NCBI GenBank assembly: GCA_000320605.2
Contig: KB445793.1
Location: 1,447,122-1,511,121 of the forward strand
Reading direction: 5' to 3'
From: Gelatoporia subvermispora B
Taxonomy: Eukaryota > Basidiomycota > Agaricomycetes > Polyporales > Gelatoporiaceae
DNA: 64,000 bases
Positions within the stretch are counted from its first letter, which is position 1. Every line of letters starts with the position of its first letter. A program made the translations under genes and the position numbers. The notes below the pieces were generated by a model that searched no databases, was not told the origin of the DNA, and worked only from the letters and a program-made list of their open reading frames with translations. Below are positions 35,877 to 47,620 of this stretch, one piece after another.

Positions 35877-37659
35877 ATGGAGCCGCCTGCCTCGACCGTG
35901 GACATGCACGCGACTGCCGGGGCCGCACTCATAGGCTTGGAAGTCACGCTTCTGTACGTCTATTAGAGTTCCTGACTTTCTCGTTAATGAGCCGGCCCCC
36001 CGGTTGCTGTCTCTATGTCGAGCAGTGTCTACAGTATCAACCTCGGTCAGCTGGTTGTCTACCTTCGACATACTCGTCAAGATGGTGTGGCTTTCAAGAC
36101 GCTCATAGTAATACTATGGTAAATGCTGCAACATCTGACTTACGGCAGACGGACCCTTGAGCAGACCATCAGGCTGCTAGACAGTGTACATCTGGCCTTC
36201 ATCGTGATGGGTTTCTGGCAATATGCCATTACTGGTCATGGCCGAATACATGGTTTGCTTCGACCGACGTGGTATGCCTGCTTCCGCCCTTGTTTGTTAC
36301 ACTGAGGAAGTGACACTGTTAGGCCGTTCATTGTGAGTGTTAGCTGTGTCTCGGCTGTGACACGCTCTACTTACCTGAACTTAGGCGCAAGTGTACATCG
36401 TAGTAAGTTCGATTTCGAACTGCCAGGGAGAGAGACACTCTGACGCTTTCCGAAGACAGTCAGCAATCTGATAGTTCATAATTTGTTCGCACATCGTATA
36501 TGGAAGCGTATGTATTTGCGCTCAATTGTCTTAGGATTCTGTCTGAAGACATGTATAGTTAGCGGAGGAAGGAAACTCTGGCCTGTAGTGATTGTCAGTA
36601 GATTTCGTTACAAAAAAGTCCCACATGACCCCTCAGCACTCACCAGCCCGCATTCTGCAGTGTCTATCATCTTTATGCGTGGCTAGTCAGTACTAGCATC
36701 AAATCATGGCCTAGCACTTAACACTCATGTCGGTTATCGACGGTGGTGAACAGCAATGAGCCTCAGTACGTATACGGTTCCTGCTGGGTTGTAGACATTT
36801 ATCTTACAGGCTGTACGAAGTATATGCTACAGAAGGGCAAGTGCCGTTCAGTTGTCTGCCAGGGCCAACTCTAGACCATCTCAGCACCCCACTGATCAAT
36901 CCTCCAGAATCTGTTCAATATCTCACATTAGTAGGAGAACACGAGAGGTATGTACTCGCTTTCCCCAACTTTCACCTCACGAGGATAACGTCAGCTTGAT
37001 CCCAATAGATCTTCACCTTCGTGGGTTACGGCTCAGAAATGCTAGCCGACTCCATAATCGCAATTGCTATGACACGTCTATTATTCAGCTTTCGAACTGG
37101 ATTCAGAGAGTAAGATATTTCCCGAAGGTCCAACGTTCTTGCATCTGTTGACGCGATAGACGTTTTCTGTGTGGTAGCACGACAGACTCGATACTACAAA
37201 CGCTGGTTATGTATAGCATCAATACCGGAGTTCTCACAATGTATGAATCTCTGCCTCTTAAGGAATGTCAACTAAAACACTCACTGACTCGAGAACCATT
37301 ACAGAATTTGTGTTCTGCTAGGACTGATCTGCGTAGGTTGCGTCACATATTGGAACATCGTCAGTTTGACCTGATTCAACTTGTATCCTCAGTACGTTGC
37401 CATGCCCAAATCTTTTGCTTTTCTGGCGTTCAACTTCGTTTTTGGAAAATGTAAGCTACGGTCGCTTTCGTGCCTGGTCGTACCTCATTAAAACCGTGCA
37501 GTGTACTTCAACTCGCTTCTGGGAACGCTGAATGCGCGATCACGTCTACGCCCACATTCCAACAGAACCTCACCCCTGCTCACCACTGGAATAATGATTG
37601 AATTCAACGAGATGAGCGGAAGCTCCGGTGAAAGCGAACCGTCACAATCAGTCCCCTGA
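35877..37659 (+). CDS. DUF6534-type multi-pass membrane protein
   Basis: Another gene hidden in many small exons. It begins MEPPASTVDMHATAGAALIG and continues LLVYSINLGQLVVYLRHTRQ, then FKTLIVILWLLDSVHLAFIV (obtained by splicing from 36121 to the acceptor after ACCATCAG near 36171). Further exons give LFAHRIWK, SGGRKLWPVVIVSRF, TLVMYSINTGVLTM, MPKSFAFLAFNFVFGK and the terminal DUF6534 block YFNSLLGTLNARSR, with a short tail ending at 37659. The arrangement matches DUF6534 seven-helix proteins, lineage-expanded in Agaricomycetes, of unknown role and often speculated to be receptors. Exons between 36300 and 37200 are only partly resolved. Confidence 0.65.
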
Positions 37660-38015
37660 TGCATGTTCTCCAACGTGTTGCCCCGTATCTCCGGACGTAG
37701 ATTGCACTGGGACCAAGGCCAACCGGTCTCTATCGCTGCGTGGCGCAAGCTGAACAACTGTGACACCAGCCGTCAGAGATACTAAACGGGGTTGAGTTTC
37801 GTAGGGCATTGGTCGATGTCTCGGCAAGTATTGATTTGTGTGAACATTGTAGCAGTACCTCTGTTATTGATTCCAGTCTGTTGATTGGCACTGATCTGAC
37901 TTCGCTTGCTTCAATCCCCCGTATCCGATCCATGCCTGACTCGAGTGACGGCCCTTCTTGCGACAGCAGCCGATATTAGATTGATAACACGCAGTGTCGC
38001 GGTAAAAGTACAAAA
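37660..38015. other. Convergent intergenic gap
   Basis: 356 bp between the ends of the DUF6534 and NDUFS4 genes. Open frames on the minus strand here are out of frame with NDUFS4 and not called. Confidence 0.5.
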
Positions 38016-38743
38016 CTACTTCGTACGCAACAGGCGCAGCTTGTTCGGCTTGTACAGGTAGTTCTCCGAGTAGTTCTTGGGAGGGACCCTCTTGACCTCG
38101 GGTGTTTGTCTGATGAACGGACTCAGTAGCGATGAAGACCACAGGACATGCTACATACACATAGTAGTCCCAGCCTGAGCATAGTATAAGTGAACTTCAA
38201 AAGAGATCGCGCAACGGACATACCCTGCTTCTCTGCGAAGTGGATAGCATCCTCCTTAGAGCGGAAGGATAAGCGGGTGCCTTGCATGTAATCCGCACTG
38301 GGTCGTGTTTCAGTACAGAGACGTATTGATGAATTGAACTACGCACGAGCTTGCCCATCCCATAAGCGGGTTCTCCCACCGTCCTCCTCCAGGGAGAATA
38401 TCCCAGTCGATCCGCCAGCGTGAAGACTTGCCAGTGCCGCTTTGAGTTGTACTGCGCGTAGGCTGAAAGACACGGACAGCGCGGTGACGGAGCTCAGCTG
38501 GACAGATCATGTTTATAAGACACGTTCGCCATTATGATGATGCAAGAACACACTCGGAGCACCGCTGAAGACATCTGCAGTTACAACGTCCCTGGGAGGA
38601 GCGGGAACGACATCTGCACTCTTGGACTCTGCCTCTTCCTTCGTCGCGTTGGCAGGAACACTCAAATGCATGCAAGAAGCAGCCAGGAGCCGACCAGAGA
38701 CTTGTCGGGGCAAGTTAGTTCGAGCTGCGTTGAGGAGAGACAT
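38016..38743 (-). CDS. NDUFS4: Mitochondrial complex I subunit NDUFS4 (18/21 kDa)
   Basis: Five exons (38554-38743, 38347-38497, 38224-38297, 38159-38174, 38016-38109; the fourth only 16 nt) give 174 residues. The N-terminus MSLLNAARTNLPRQVSGRLL is a mitochondrial presequence. The ETC complex I NDUFS4 domain shows VRVFQPTRSTTQSG, RWRIDWDILPGGGRWENPLM, GWASSADYMQGT, LSFRSKEDAIHFAEKQGWDY, and ends KPNKLRLLRTK, the family's typical C-terminus. It is an accessory subunit of the NADH dehydrogenase peripheral arm. Head-to-head with the channel gene at 38971. Confidence 0.93.
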
Positions 38744-38970
38744 GGGGTGCGATGCAAGCGATGATGCGCCGACATTGAGCTGGACAGGGTCCGCGTGCAG
38801 TTCGGCTTGGTGCGGTTCAGTTCAACTCCAATCGGTTCGACTCGGAGGTTCCTCCATGTGGTCGCTCCTTCTGCCTGGGAGCAACTGAGCCAAGCCATGC
38901 AGCTTCGCTACCATAACCTAGCCTTCCTGGACCTCTTCTGCACGGCCTTCATGCAGCAACGGGCAGGGCG
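38744..38970. promoter_or_regulatory. Divergent promoter region, NDUFS4 / CSC1-like channel
   Basis: 227 bp between two head-to-head start codons; no TATA box recognised. Confidence 0.5.
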
Positions 38971-41900
38971 ATGGCGACCATCCAGTCAAGACCGTTTTCC
39001 AAGAACTACAGGTTGGTGTTCGGCCCAATAACTGTTCATTCCACGTCCGCTGATCGGTCACTGAATCACCCACAGTGGTCTCATCAACCAGTCGGTCATC
39101 GCTGTCGGTATTTTTGTGATATGCATTTCTGCCCACGAAATCATGAAACGAAAACGGCGCGGCAAGCACCGTGAACCGGGCTTGGGAAGTGTTGAGTCTT
39201 GGGAATTTGGATAGTACGCGCTCTTCGCCCAATTTGGTGTTTAATCCACTAACTGGGTCTAGTTTGTACCAAGGCAGATCCTGGGCCAGGTGTGTGGGAA
39301 TTGCAAATAACCATACTATGACTCCCTCTGAAGCGTTTGTAGGAACCCATCCCCTCCACATCCGAGAGGATGGCCATTATCCTGGGTGAAAGAAGTCCTC
39401 ACGTTTCCGGAAAGTCGACTCAATGAACTTCGTGGCGTCGACGCGACACTATACACACGTTTCCTGCGTGGCTGCTTCTGGTTCGCACTCATCCAATCGT
39501 TGACAACCCTTCCAGTTCTATTTCCTATCCACGTTGAATTCTCAGATGGATCAATATCTCCGGAGTCAATGACCCGTGCATCAATAACTTCGCTCGTCTC
39601 AACGGACAAGGGTAGATCGTTGTTGTGGATACACATGATTCTACTCGTCTGGACCACTTTATGCTGGATGGGTATCCTCTATTGGATCATCGCTGGTGCA
39701 TTCCGCTTACGCGCACAAACGATCCTCGCCGCAGCCAATCGTGCTGCCACGCAAGCACAGCAGGAGAAGGATTCCCAATTTTATCCGCATCCACACCCAC
39801 AATCACCCTTCCATGCCTTACTTCCTCTCGATGACGACAAGTCTAGTCGTGGACTCAGGATGCGCACAATCATGGTCACCAATGTCCCTGTCTCCTTACG
39901 TTCGGAGAAGGAGCTCCGAGAGTATTTCGAGTACTACCTATCTCGCTCCATTGCCAGGCCCGCCCTCGGTTTAACCTCGTCCGTCCAGCCTGGATTTCTT
40001 AACAAGACTGTATCTTTCCTCTTCAACAAGGCCAAGCGACTCCCTACCTACGTTCAACGAGTCGCTTCCCGTACTGCTGAACTCCCTGAGCCCGCGCCAG
40101 ACCGACCTTCCGGAGAATCCGAGAACGACGCCCGCGACCCTCCTGTCATTGACCGAGTCGTGTTGGTGCGGAGGATGACGGAACTGGCTTCTCTGCTGGA
40201 ACGTCGGGAGGAAGTCCTTCGTTTGCTGGAGACCGCGCATATCAAGATGGCGCGCAAGGCGCTAGGCGCTGTTACAGAGGCTATGAAGGACAAACCTCCA
40301 GAAGGCTTGATCAGGAAGTCTACCACTAGAATGTCTATTATGAAGGCCTATGAGAAGTCTCCGGATGTCACTGGGAACGAATTGGAACAGGGCGGGGAGG
40401 ACTTCTGTGAAGGAGAGAATCGGGTGCAGTTGCTCATTCGGACACTGGGACCATTCGTCATCGGTTCCAGATCTGACGACCCACAGCAAAGCAAAGTGAA
40501 TTGGATGAGGAAGTGGTCATTCTGCGCTCCCGCAGAGGGCGAAGTCGAGATGGCATCTGCCTCCAAGAGCCCCGCTACATCTGACCCGGCGTCCGGGTCG
40601 CGCACTGTGTGGGACGCGTTGATCAGCCTGCCGCGTAGCACCCTTGATGCATTCCAACCACTCATTCACCTCTCATCTCTCTTCCGCGGCAAGACAGTGC
40701 CCTCGATCGATTACTACACAGCCAAGTTGGATGTCCTAACGTCGCTCATCACGGAGAAGCGGGCGAAGGCTGTCAGCGACTATGAGCCGATGTCCACGGC
40801 ATTCGTCACGTTTGCCGAGCCGGCAGATGCTCGGAGGGCATGTAAGTACTTGGCTGTTCATCCGGAGAATCCGTTGCAGTGTTTTGTCACGATGGCCCCT
40901 TCATTTGAGGACCTAGATTGGATCAGATTGATGAAGCCTACCTTCAGAGTTGAGGTATGCAGCCATTTCTTGCGTGCGTGCGAATATACATCGAATGTTA
41001 ACGCTTGCATTCAGTTCGTGAAGGATTGGGTTGTGAACCTAGGTGTATGGTGCGTACATCCTTCTGAGTCATCTCTGAAATTACTGACGATATGTCAGGG
41101 CATTTACGATCTTCTGGGTTTTTCCTGTGACGATCTTTGTTGGTCTCGTTTCCATACAAAACATCAGCGCTTTTTGGCCCGGACTGGTGAGTACCTCCAT
41201 ACCTATGATATGTAGATATGACTTCACGGAATACATGCAGGAACGTTATCTCGACAATCACGCATGGGAAGAGGAGTTGCTCCAATCTTTCGTGCCGACA
41301 CTCCTTGTGGCATTGCTCTCGCTCCTCGTTCCGTTGATACTACGTCAGCATTGATTTGCCCCGCATATGACTCTTAGCTGACAAACAACGTTCTCAAGTT
41401 CTTATCGCCAAAAAGGCGCACACGTTCGGAACATTATCCGCATTGCACGACCGAATTATGACCCGCTACTACAAATTCCTCATTGTTAATGTCCTTGTAT
41501 TCTTTTGCGTTGGAACTGCCGCGCTGCAGTCTTTCCTTGTATCATTCAAATCCACATCTGGTGAACAGGTCATAGAAGTTATCGCACAGAGTTTCCCTAG
41601 TGCTGGACCCTTCTATGTTGGGTGGCGTAAGTCCCGTCACAACTTGCTGCACGATTGACTCTGACGTAGAACTCAGTCATATTCAATTCCGCTATGCACG
41701 GCGGAATTGAACTTGCTTTGTGTAAGTGGTCCCTTCGTCTAGATTTCTGACACGACAGGACTGATTCATTCGCAGTTGGAGTACGTGAATTCGAGTTGAT
41801 TCTCATCACAGTGTCTGAGATTACGCCAGCTCCCATTGTTATTGTATCCCTCCACCAAGCGACAAGTGACCCCACGCAAAAGGGCGTTGGGTATACGACC

Positions 41901-43905
41901 GCGTACTTTCAACTACTATTGTGAGTGTGTTAGATAACTTAGGTACTGGTTAGCGGAGGTCTCATACCTACGATTCTAGACTGGCTCCCTAATCATGTTC
42001 TCGTAATCCATGTATTACTGGTTTTTGCAGTTCTCAATCCGTTGGTAATTCCCTTCGGATTATTCTACTTCTGTGTCGAAGCTGGTAAGTAGTACATTGC
42101 TGTCTCTGGAACGTGTGTCATGCATACTGACACTGGATGAAGCTGTCATCAAAAACCAGGTATCACTTCGCAGCATCCAGTGTCGCGCGGCTAGCTAATG
42201 GCCATATACAGCTTCTACATGTCTATGCGAAGAATTACGAAGGAAATGGTCAAATTCTGATGATCCGTATCCTGCGTTATTCACTTGATGGTATGTCCCT
42301 AGCACTCTATTGGACTTGAGTAGCAATAACGATTGTTATATATGTAGGTCTCATACTGGCACAGGTATGCATGTCATGGAAGAGTATGGGACTTCGGCTC
42401 ATCAGGAATGGCAGGCTGTCTTCCTTGCGTACATGGTCGTTTTGAACAAGACTGCGAACGTTGCTGTCTCTGCTGTACTCATCATTCTGACAACATTTGT
42501 AAAGATGTTGTGTGTATATCGTGCCCAGTCTTGTGTTGTGCATGTCTCATATATGCCTTACAGCATGACTCGGTTCTGCCGTGCACGCTTCGAGCGCGAC
42601 GATGTCGTGGAGGCGGAGATTGTCTGTGGCATTGCAAATGCCCCTGACGACTTGATCGACGACGCTGGACCAATCGACAGCATTTGCATGGCCGATGGTG
42701 GTAGAGATACTGATGCAATACTCCCTGAACGGCATACCAAGAAGATGGAGGTTTGGCCTTCCTGGCTCTCATTGAAGACGAGTCTTGCGTATGCTACCCT
42801 TCCTCGTCGGCGGCGCCGTACCCCTCGGCAACCCATACCGTTCAAGACATCATCTGAGCAACCCACTAATGAGGCCCCGCAAGCATCGACCTCCGCTACT
42901 GCTTTCCGCAGAGACGACTCTGCTATACCACCGCCCAACACTATTGACGAAATTCCTAGGCAACAACTGTGCGCCTCACCTGAGGGTGAAGAACCCCCAC
43001 GTTTACATGTAACCCGACATCCCCCTCATCCGGCCTGGGATGATGAATCATCACCCAACCATGCTTACGATAATCCGTATTATACAAGACCTGTTGATGA
43101 TGTCCTATGGCTCCCGCGCGATCCATTGGGTATACTCGACCTCGACGATACTGTCGACGTCCATGTATCCTTGACGAGCCAACCAAGCGCAGGCTCTCTG
43201 GGTGCATGGGGCCACGAAGAATACCTATCCTCGGGCTTTTCTGTTCCTTTTGGAGCCAGTACCACGAGCTTCAACGACGACTTCTCCTTTACGTCTCAGT
43301 TGCGCTATTTAGACGGTCATGAGGAGATCGACCTCCCGGCTGACATAGCTACTCGCGTCAATTCGGTCGAGAAAGAGCCGGATGTCGAGACCACCAGTAC
43401 AATTCGACGGCGCCAAACCCGCCTTCCCCGCCGCAAAGGGAGCCAACTTACTGTTCCCACTCGACTTGGAGGAATACGACGCCCAAGCACCTTTGACGTC
43501 GGCTCTGCGACCAACTTCCGCTCTTTCTCCTTGGGAGTCACTCCACCCGCCGGTACTAGCGGATCGACCTCAGACTTGTTCACTCGTTCGGTGACACATC
43601 GCAGAAACCGCTCGGCCTCAGTAGATTGCGAGCTGGGTTTCCAACGAGACAGCCATCCTCGCGTAGGGCATCTGCCGAGGTCAAGCCATTCCGTCGTTGA
43701 GGGACCAACTGCGGCTTCTGTGCGAAGCGCAGGTACCCCCGGTCCATCTAGTGTCATCTCTACCCGTGCAGCTGTGGTTGGCGAGGTCATTGTCGAAGAG
43801 CAGGAAGCTGCACAGGAGCGCATGCTGGAGGAAGAAGCAGAAATAGAAAAGGCGAACGAGCCTAGGTCTTGGTTGACATCGTGGATGTTTACGAAAGGGC
43901 AGTGA
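38971..43905 (+). CDS. CSC1/OSCA/TMEM63-type stress-gated cation channel
   Basis: Starts MATIQSRPFSKNY and splices to the first membrane span (NQSVIAVGIFVICISAHEIM), then GYLYQGRSWARNPSPP and PLSWVKEVLTFPE. The large exon from 39386 carries spans 2 and 3 and the cytosolic PHM7-type domain (MVTNVPVSLRSEKELREYFE). From 40950 about ten exons encode the RSN1/DUF221 channel core: FTIFWVFPVTIFVGLVSIQN, EELLQSFVPTLLVALLSLLV, GPFYVGWLIFNSAMHGGIEL, LPNHVLVIHVLLVFA, and HVYAKNYEGNG. The tail (42560-43905) is a disordered Ser/Pro-rich cytosolic extension of ~440 residues, longer than usual. Total is about 1300 residues. Homologues are plasma-membrane, calcium-permeable channels gated by membrane tension or osmotic stress. 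The stretch 42512-42563 is an intron even though it is open. Confidence 0.9.
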
Positions 43906-44271
43906 ACTTACGCGTACTCGTGAATGAACTTGGTTCTTCTGTTCGAGTGATAGTCGGAACTGACTTATGACGCCCATGCACACATTTAGCACGATCCGGT
44001 GATGTCATGTTCGATACCCATCGTCCGTATTCATACCCTTGGTACCAGGCAAAATCCGTTCATATGTCCTTGGTTGTGCCGCAAACAACCTCGTGGACCA
44101 CATGGTACCGTCCGTATAACAAGCCTTCGTCAAGTGCTACGCTTGAATGTTGATCATGCGGACGCTTTTTTCCGTGCAACCCCACGCCGAGAATTAGCCA
44201 TTTCGAGTTACGGTCAAATCTCGCGTAGAACTTTATTGCGTGCCTCCAACGACTGGCAATAGTGCACCCCC
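43906..44271. other. Intergenic region
   Basis: No gene between the channel and the GH131 promoter. Nothing recognised apart from the TATA-like element just downstream. Confidence 0.45.
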
Positions 44272-44280
44272 GCATATTTA
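44272..44280 (+). promoter_or_regulatory. TATA-like element for GH131 gene
   Basis: ATATTTAAG about 65-73 bp upstream of the ATG at 44345. Confidence 0.4.
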
Positions 44281-44344
44281 AGGGAGACTGTCGGAATGCA
44301 ATGTAGTCGCTGACCATCGCGTAACCAGCTGTCGAGGGTCGAAG

Positions 44345-45740
44345 ATGATCTCTCTTACTCTTGTGACGCTTTGTCTTGTCTCTCGGCTCGTCCTTGGTGG
44401 CACTACAATCTGGTCTGGCAGCTTCAATTCCTACGCAACTGCGTCGGATTTCGACAACTGTCAGTTGCAATCATGGGATGTGTTGAGAGGAAGTAGCTGA
44501 TCGTCCACGCAGGGTCATGGTCCGACGAGGTTGGGGAGTACCAATGGGTGAGTCCACCGCCGTTGTCATCGATGCATTAGTAAACTTCCATGCAGTACAT
44601 TCACGGCAGTGGACCCACTACCGACTATCTCGCACTCGGGCCGGACTTCAAGAATCCGGCCGATACTTCCGAGACGCAGGGTCTCAAGTTGACCATCGAT
44701 GACACTGCAATCTGGAACTCGGACGGTATGGAGAGGTACGAGCAGCCCACGCAGCGTGATGCGAAGACTGCTCATACCTACGCAGAACGGAGCTCATTCC
44801 ACAGACAACCGAGAACCTTGGTACCGGAGAACTCTTCTACCACTTCTCGCTGATGCACGAGGCGACCAATCCCCCAACAGTAAGCGTGCTCTCCATTTTT
44901 ATCGTTATATATACTCACTGGGTCCACAGTCTTCGTATGAACATCAAATTTTCTTCTTCGAGTCTCACTTCACCGAGGTACGTACTCGAATAAGAAACGT
45001 AAGCGAGGTGTGACTTATTCGACTACAGCTCAAGTATGGTGTAAGCCCGAACACCTCTGAACTCCAGTGGGAGATTGGAGGCGTACCTCAGTGGAGCACT
45101 CCATTCGTCGCTGGCACCTGGTACAACTTCGCGTACGATATTAACGTATGTGCAGCGTAGGTTCAACGGAATTCGACTTGATCTGACACTTGGATTGTAG
45201 TTCTCCGGAGGAACTGTCGCTCTATACGCCTCGACCAACGGCGACCCTCTTGTTCAAGTGATGCCACCCACGGCAGCATCCCCGTCCACGAATTCTGAGG
45301 ATTGGCACGTCGGTGTCCTGTGCCTCAGCACTGCGACTGCTCAGGAGGACTACTACATCTCCGGCGTGTACATCGAGAGCGGTCCAATCACCACCGCTAT
45401 TGGAAATGGAAGCGCTCCGGCTCCGCCCCCAAGCAGTGCCCCAAGCAGCGCCCCGACTTCGGCACCCACCACGAGCGGACCAGTCAGCACACCGCCCACT
45501 ACCACCAGTAGCGCATCAGGCCCAACTCAAACCCAGTGGGGTCAATGTGGAGGTGCGATTCTGTGATTCGTGATACTTTCGCGTGAATACTGAATGAATG
45601 GTAGGTACCGGATTCACCGGCCCTACTACTTGCGCAAGTGGCTTTACCTGCGTTGCTGTCTCCCCACCATACTATTACCAGGTGAGCAGACCAGATCTTG
45701 GAAGCGGGGTATGACTGATAGGAGTCCATAGTGTCAATGA
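44345..45740 (+). CDS. GH131 beta-glucanase with C-terminal CBM1
   Basis: About nine exons encode a secreted protein of roughly 320 residues. MISLTLVTLCLVSRLVLG is a signal peptide. The GH131 domain follows: TTIWSGSFNSY, YIHGSGPTTDYLALGPDFKN, TELIPQTTENLGTGELFYHF, EHQIFFFESHFTELKYGVS, WYNFAYDINF. The Glu residues in TELIP and in FFESHFTELK are candidates for the catalytic pair. A Ser/Thr/Pro-rich linker (residues ~255-290) leads to a fungal cellulose-binding module TQWGQCGG ... GPTTCASGFTC ... YYYQCQ with its Cys and aromatic residues intact. GH131 enzymes cleave beta-1,3-, 1,6- or 1,4-glucans; the CBM1 targets the enzyme to cellulose, indicating plant cell-wall degradation. Confidence 0.93.
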
Positions 45741-46378
45741 AGGGACCCGCATCGACTCTACCGGCAGCACTCAGGCTGTGTAGCTCTCGATGGGTGGCGT
45801 TCTGTCGGACATGTTTCGGTGTGCCTGTAAAAGGATCCAAATTCAAGGATAGTATTGCTGTGAACTGTACGAGTGCTGGAACATCGTATGAATCGACATT
45901 GCGATCCAGGCCACGGTCGCAATGAGGCCTGGCATCATCGTTGAACCTGAGGTCGAACATTATCGATACTGGAACACTGATAATCATTCTACAATAGACC
46001 TTTCTGTGCCTATTAGACAAGGTGCAATGTGAGGGTCGAGATGTTAGATGGCGATTCGGTCTCACTGAGGGATTTCGCTGTGAAAAGAGCCCAATTGTCA
46101 CAGCTGCGATCTTCTAGCCATACCCGCGACTACTCATTCTGTTCAGTAGTATCGAAAAACAACGGGTCGCACGAGCAATTCGGCGCGCAGAGGTTGGAGG
46201 TGGTTCGAAAGGGAAACAAATCCAGACTCTGCTACGGGTGGCTTGTTCTTGGTCAGCGATTTGCCGCTCATCAGCCCAAGGGCGTCTATTTCGCCTCAAG
46301 CGCTTGCTCGCGCAGCTCTCGGACTGGCTTGCGACTTGACTACATCTCGTACAATTGTCTTTGGTTTTTTATGCTTGG
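45741..46378. other. Intergenic region
   Basis: 638 bp between GH131 and the G-patch gene. A minus-strand open frame (45499-46101) overlaps the GH131 exons and has no support. Confidence 0.5.
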
Positions 46379-47620
46379 ATGGCTACAGTAACCCACTATA
46401 TCTACTCGCATTACGACCCAAAGGATCGTGAAGCACTCGAGACGGCCACTGGCCAGACACCAAGCCAAAGACAGGACTCTCCGGAGGATGACCCATGGCA
46501 AACTGAATCTGCTTTCGGAGCCCAGCGACGTCTCGCAGCAGCACCCCGCTTCGTCCCCGCGATTATATCCTACGACGAGATCAACGACATGATGGGTGCC
46601 CATCCTGCTCTTCCAGAACCAAAACGGGAGGAGTCTGCGAACGATGCTAGCAACTGGTACAGATCTCTGACTCAGAGCAGCAGTGCACCCGCTCTCGAGG
46701 CGAAGCCAGCACTGTCTGCGGTAGCCTCCTCTTCCTCTGGCGGTTCCCAGGCGTCTGCTAGCGCTCCTGTAGCGTCTGGCTCGACGCCGCGCAAACGAGA
46801 GCCTCGCGATAAGAACAACTGGTTTATATACAGGGCGCTGCAATCCGAGCCTACGTCGGGGCGCTCCACACCAACTTCTACCCTTGCTGACATCCTCGAT
46901 AGAGAGCCTCCTCCCATGCCAACAGATAGGCCGTTTAACCCGCCGGTCTTCCTCACCATCGGTCCGTCAAATCGAGGGTTCGCGATGCTGCAGCAGAGCG
47001 GCTGGAGCGAGGGGGAGCCACTTGGTGCTGGCGTTGTGCGACGGACTCAGCAGTCTCCGCTGCAGCCAGATGCAAGGTTGAAGAAACGTCCGAAGCGCGA
47101 AGAGGGAGGTGCTTCAACCGCTGCAGTCAAAGTAGAGGACAGCAGAATCCCAGTGAAGGAGGAGATGAGGGAGATTAAGCTTGATCCGGACGAAGAGATC
47201 ATCGAGGTGAAGAAGGTCGACGTAATTGATCTCACCCTCTCGGACTCGGATGAAGAATACAACGATGACGATGATCTCGCAGCACCGGAAGACGTGCCCT
47301 CTTCGCTGCCACTCGCGCCACCAGAACCCGGGCCATCTGTGCCCACACACAATCCCCGCGCTCTCCTCACCCCGCTCCCGACGGTACTGAAGTCGGACAG
47401 GCTGGGTGTAGGACTAAAGGCGAAGACGGAGGGCCCGTACCGTGCATCGAAGAAGCGCGTAACCCACAGCGCCGCAGCGGTTGCAGCGCATGTGCGTGCG
47501 ACCGAGGAGATCCGCCGTATGAAGACGCTTGTGGGACGTGGGACGAAGGGCTTTGCGCGTCTGGCAAAGGCGGAGACAGAGAAAAGGCAGAGGCTGCTTG
47601 CAACTCTGAAGGGAGATTAG
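46379..47620 (+). CDS. G-patch domain protein
   Basis: Single-exon gene of 413 residues, unusual among its intron-rich neighbours. The start at MATVTHYIYSHYDPKDREAL was chosen over an ATG eight codons upstream because it opens a conserved-looking segment. Residues ~1-190 are disordered and Ser/Ala-rich. A G-patch-like motif lies near 200-225 (IGPSNRGFAMLQQSGWSEGE, then PLGAG), a module that recruits and activates DEAH-box RNA helicases. The rest contains acidic/Ile-Val stretches resembling SUMO-interacting motifs (VDVIDLTLSDSDEE) and a basic C-terminus. A nuclear RNA-processing or ribosome-biogenesis role is inferred from the domain only; the specific helicase is unknown. Confidence 0.78.
   Translation: MATVTHYIYSHYDPKDREALETATGQTPSQRQDSPEDDPWQTESAFGAQRRLAAAPRFVPAIISYDEINDMMGAHPALPEPKREESANDASNWYRSLTQSSSAPALEAKPALSAVASSSSGGSQASASAPVASGSTPRKREPRDKNNWFIYRALQSEPTSGRSTPTSTLADILDREPPPMPTDRPFNPPVFLTIGPSNRGFAMLQQSGWSEGEPLGAGVVRRTQQSPLQPDARLKKRPKREEGGASTAAVKVEDSRIPVKEEMREIKLDPDEEIIEVKKVDVIDLTLSDSDEEYNDDDDLAAPEDVPSSLPLAPPEPGPSVPTHNPRALLTPLPTVLKSDRLGVGLKAKTEGPYRASKKRVTHSAAAVAAHVRATEEIRRMKTLVGRGTKGFARLAKAETEKRQRLLATLKGD

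Noticed and set aside
35622..36080. 152-codon minus-strand open frame
   Set aside because: Overlaps the first exons of the DUF6534 gene on the other strand and shows no domain; the neighbouring minus-strand gene is better started at 35501.
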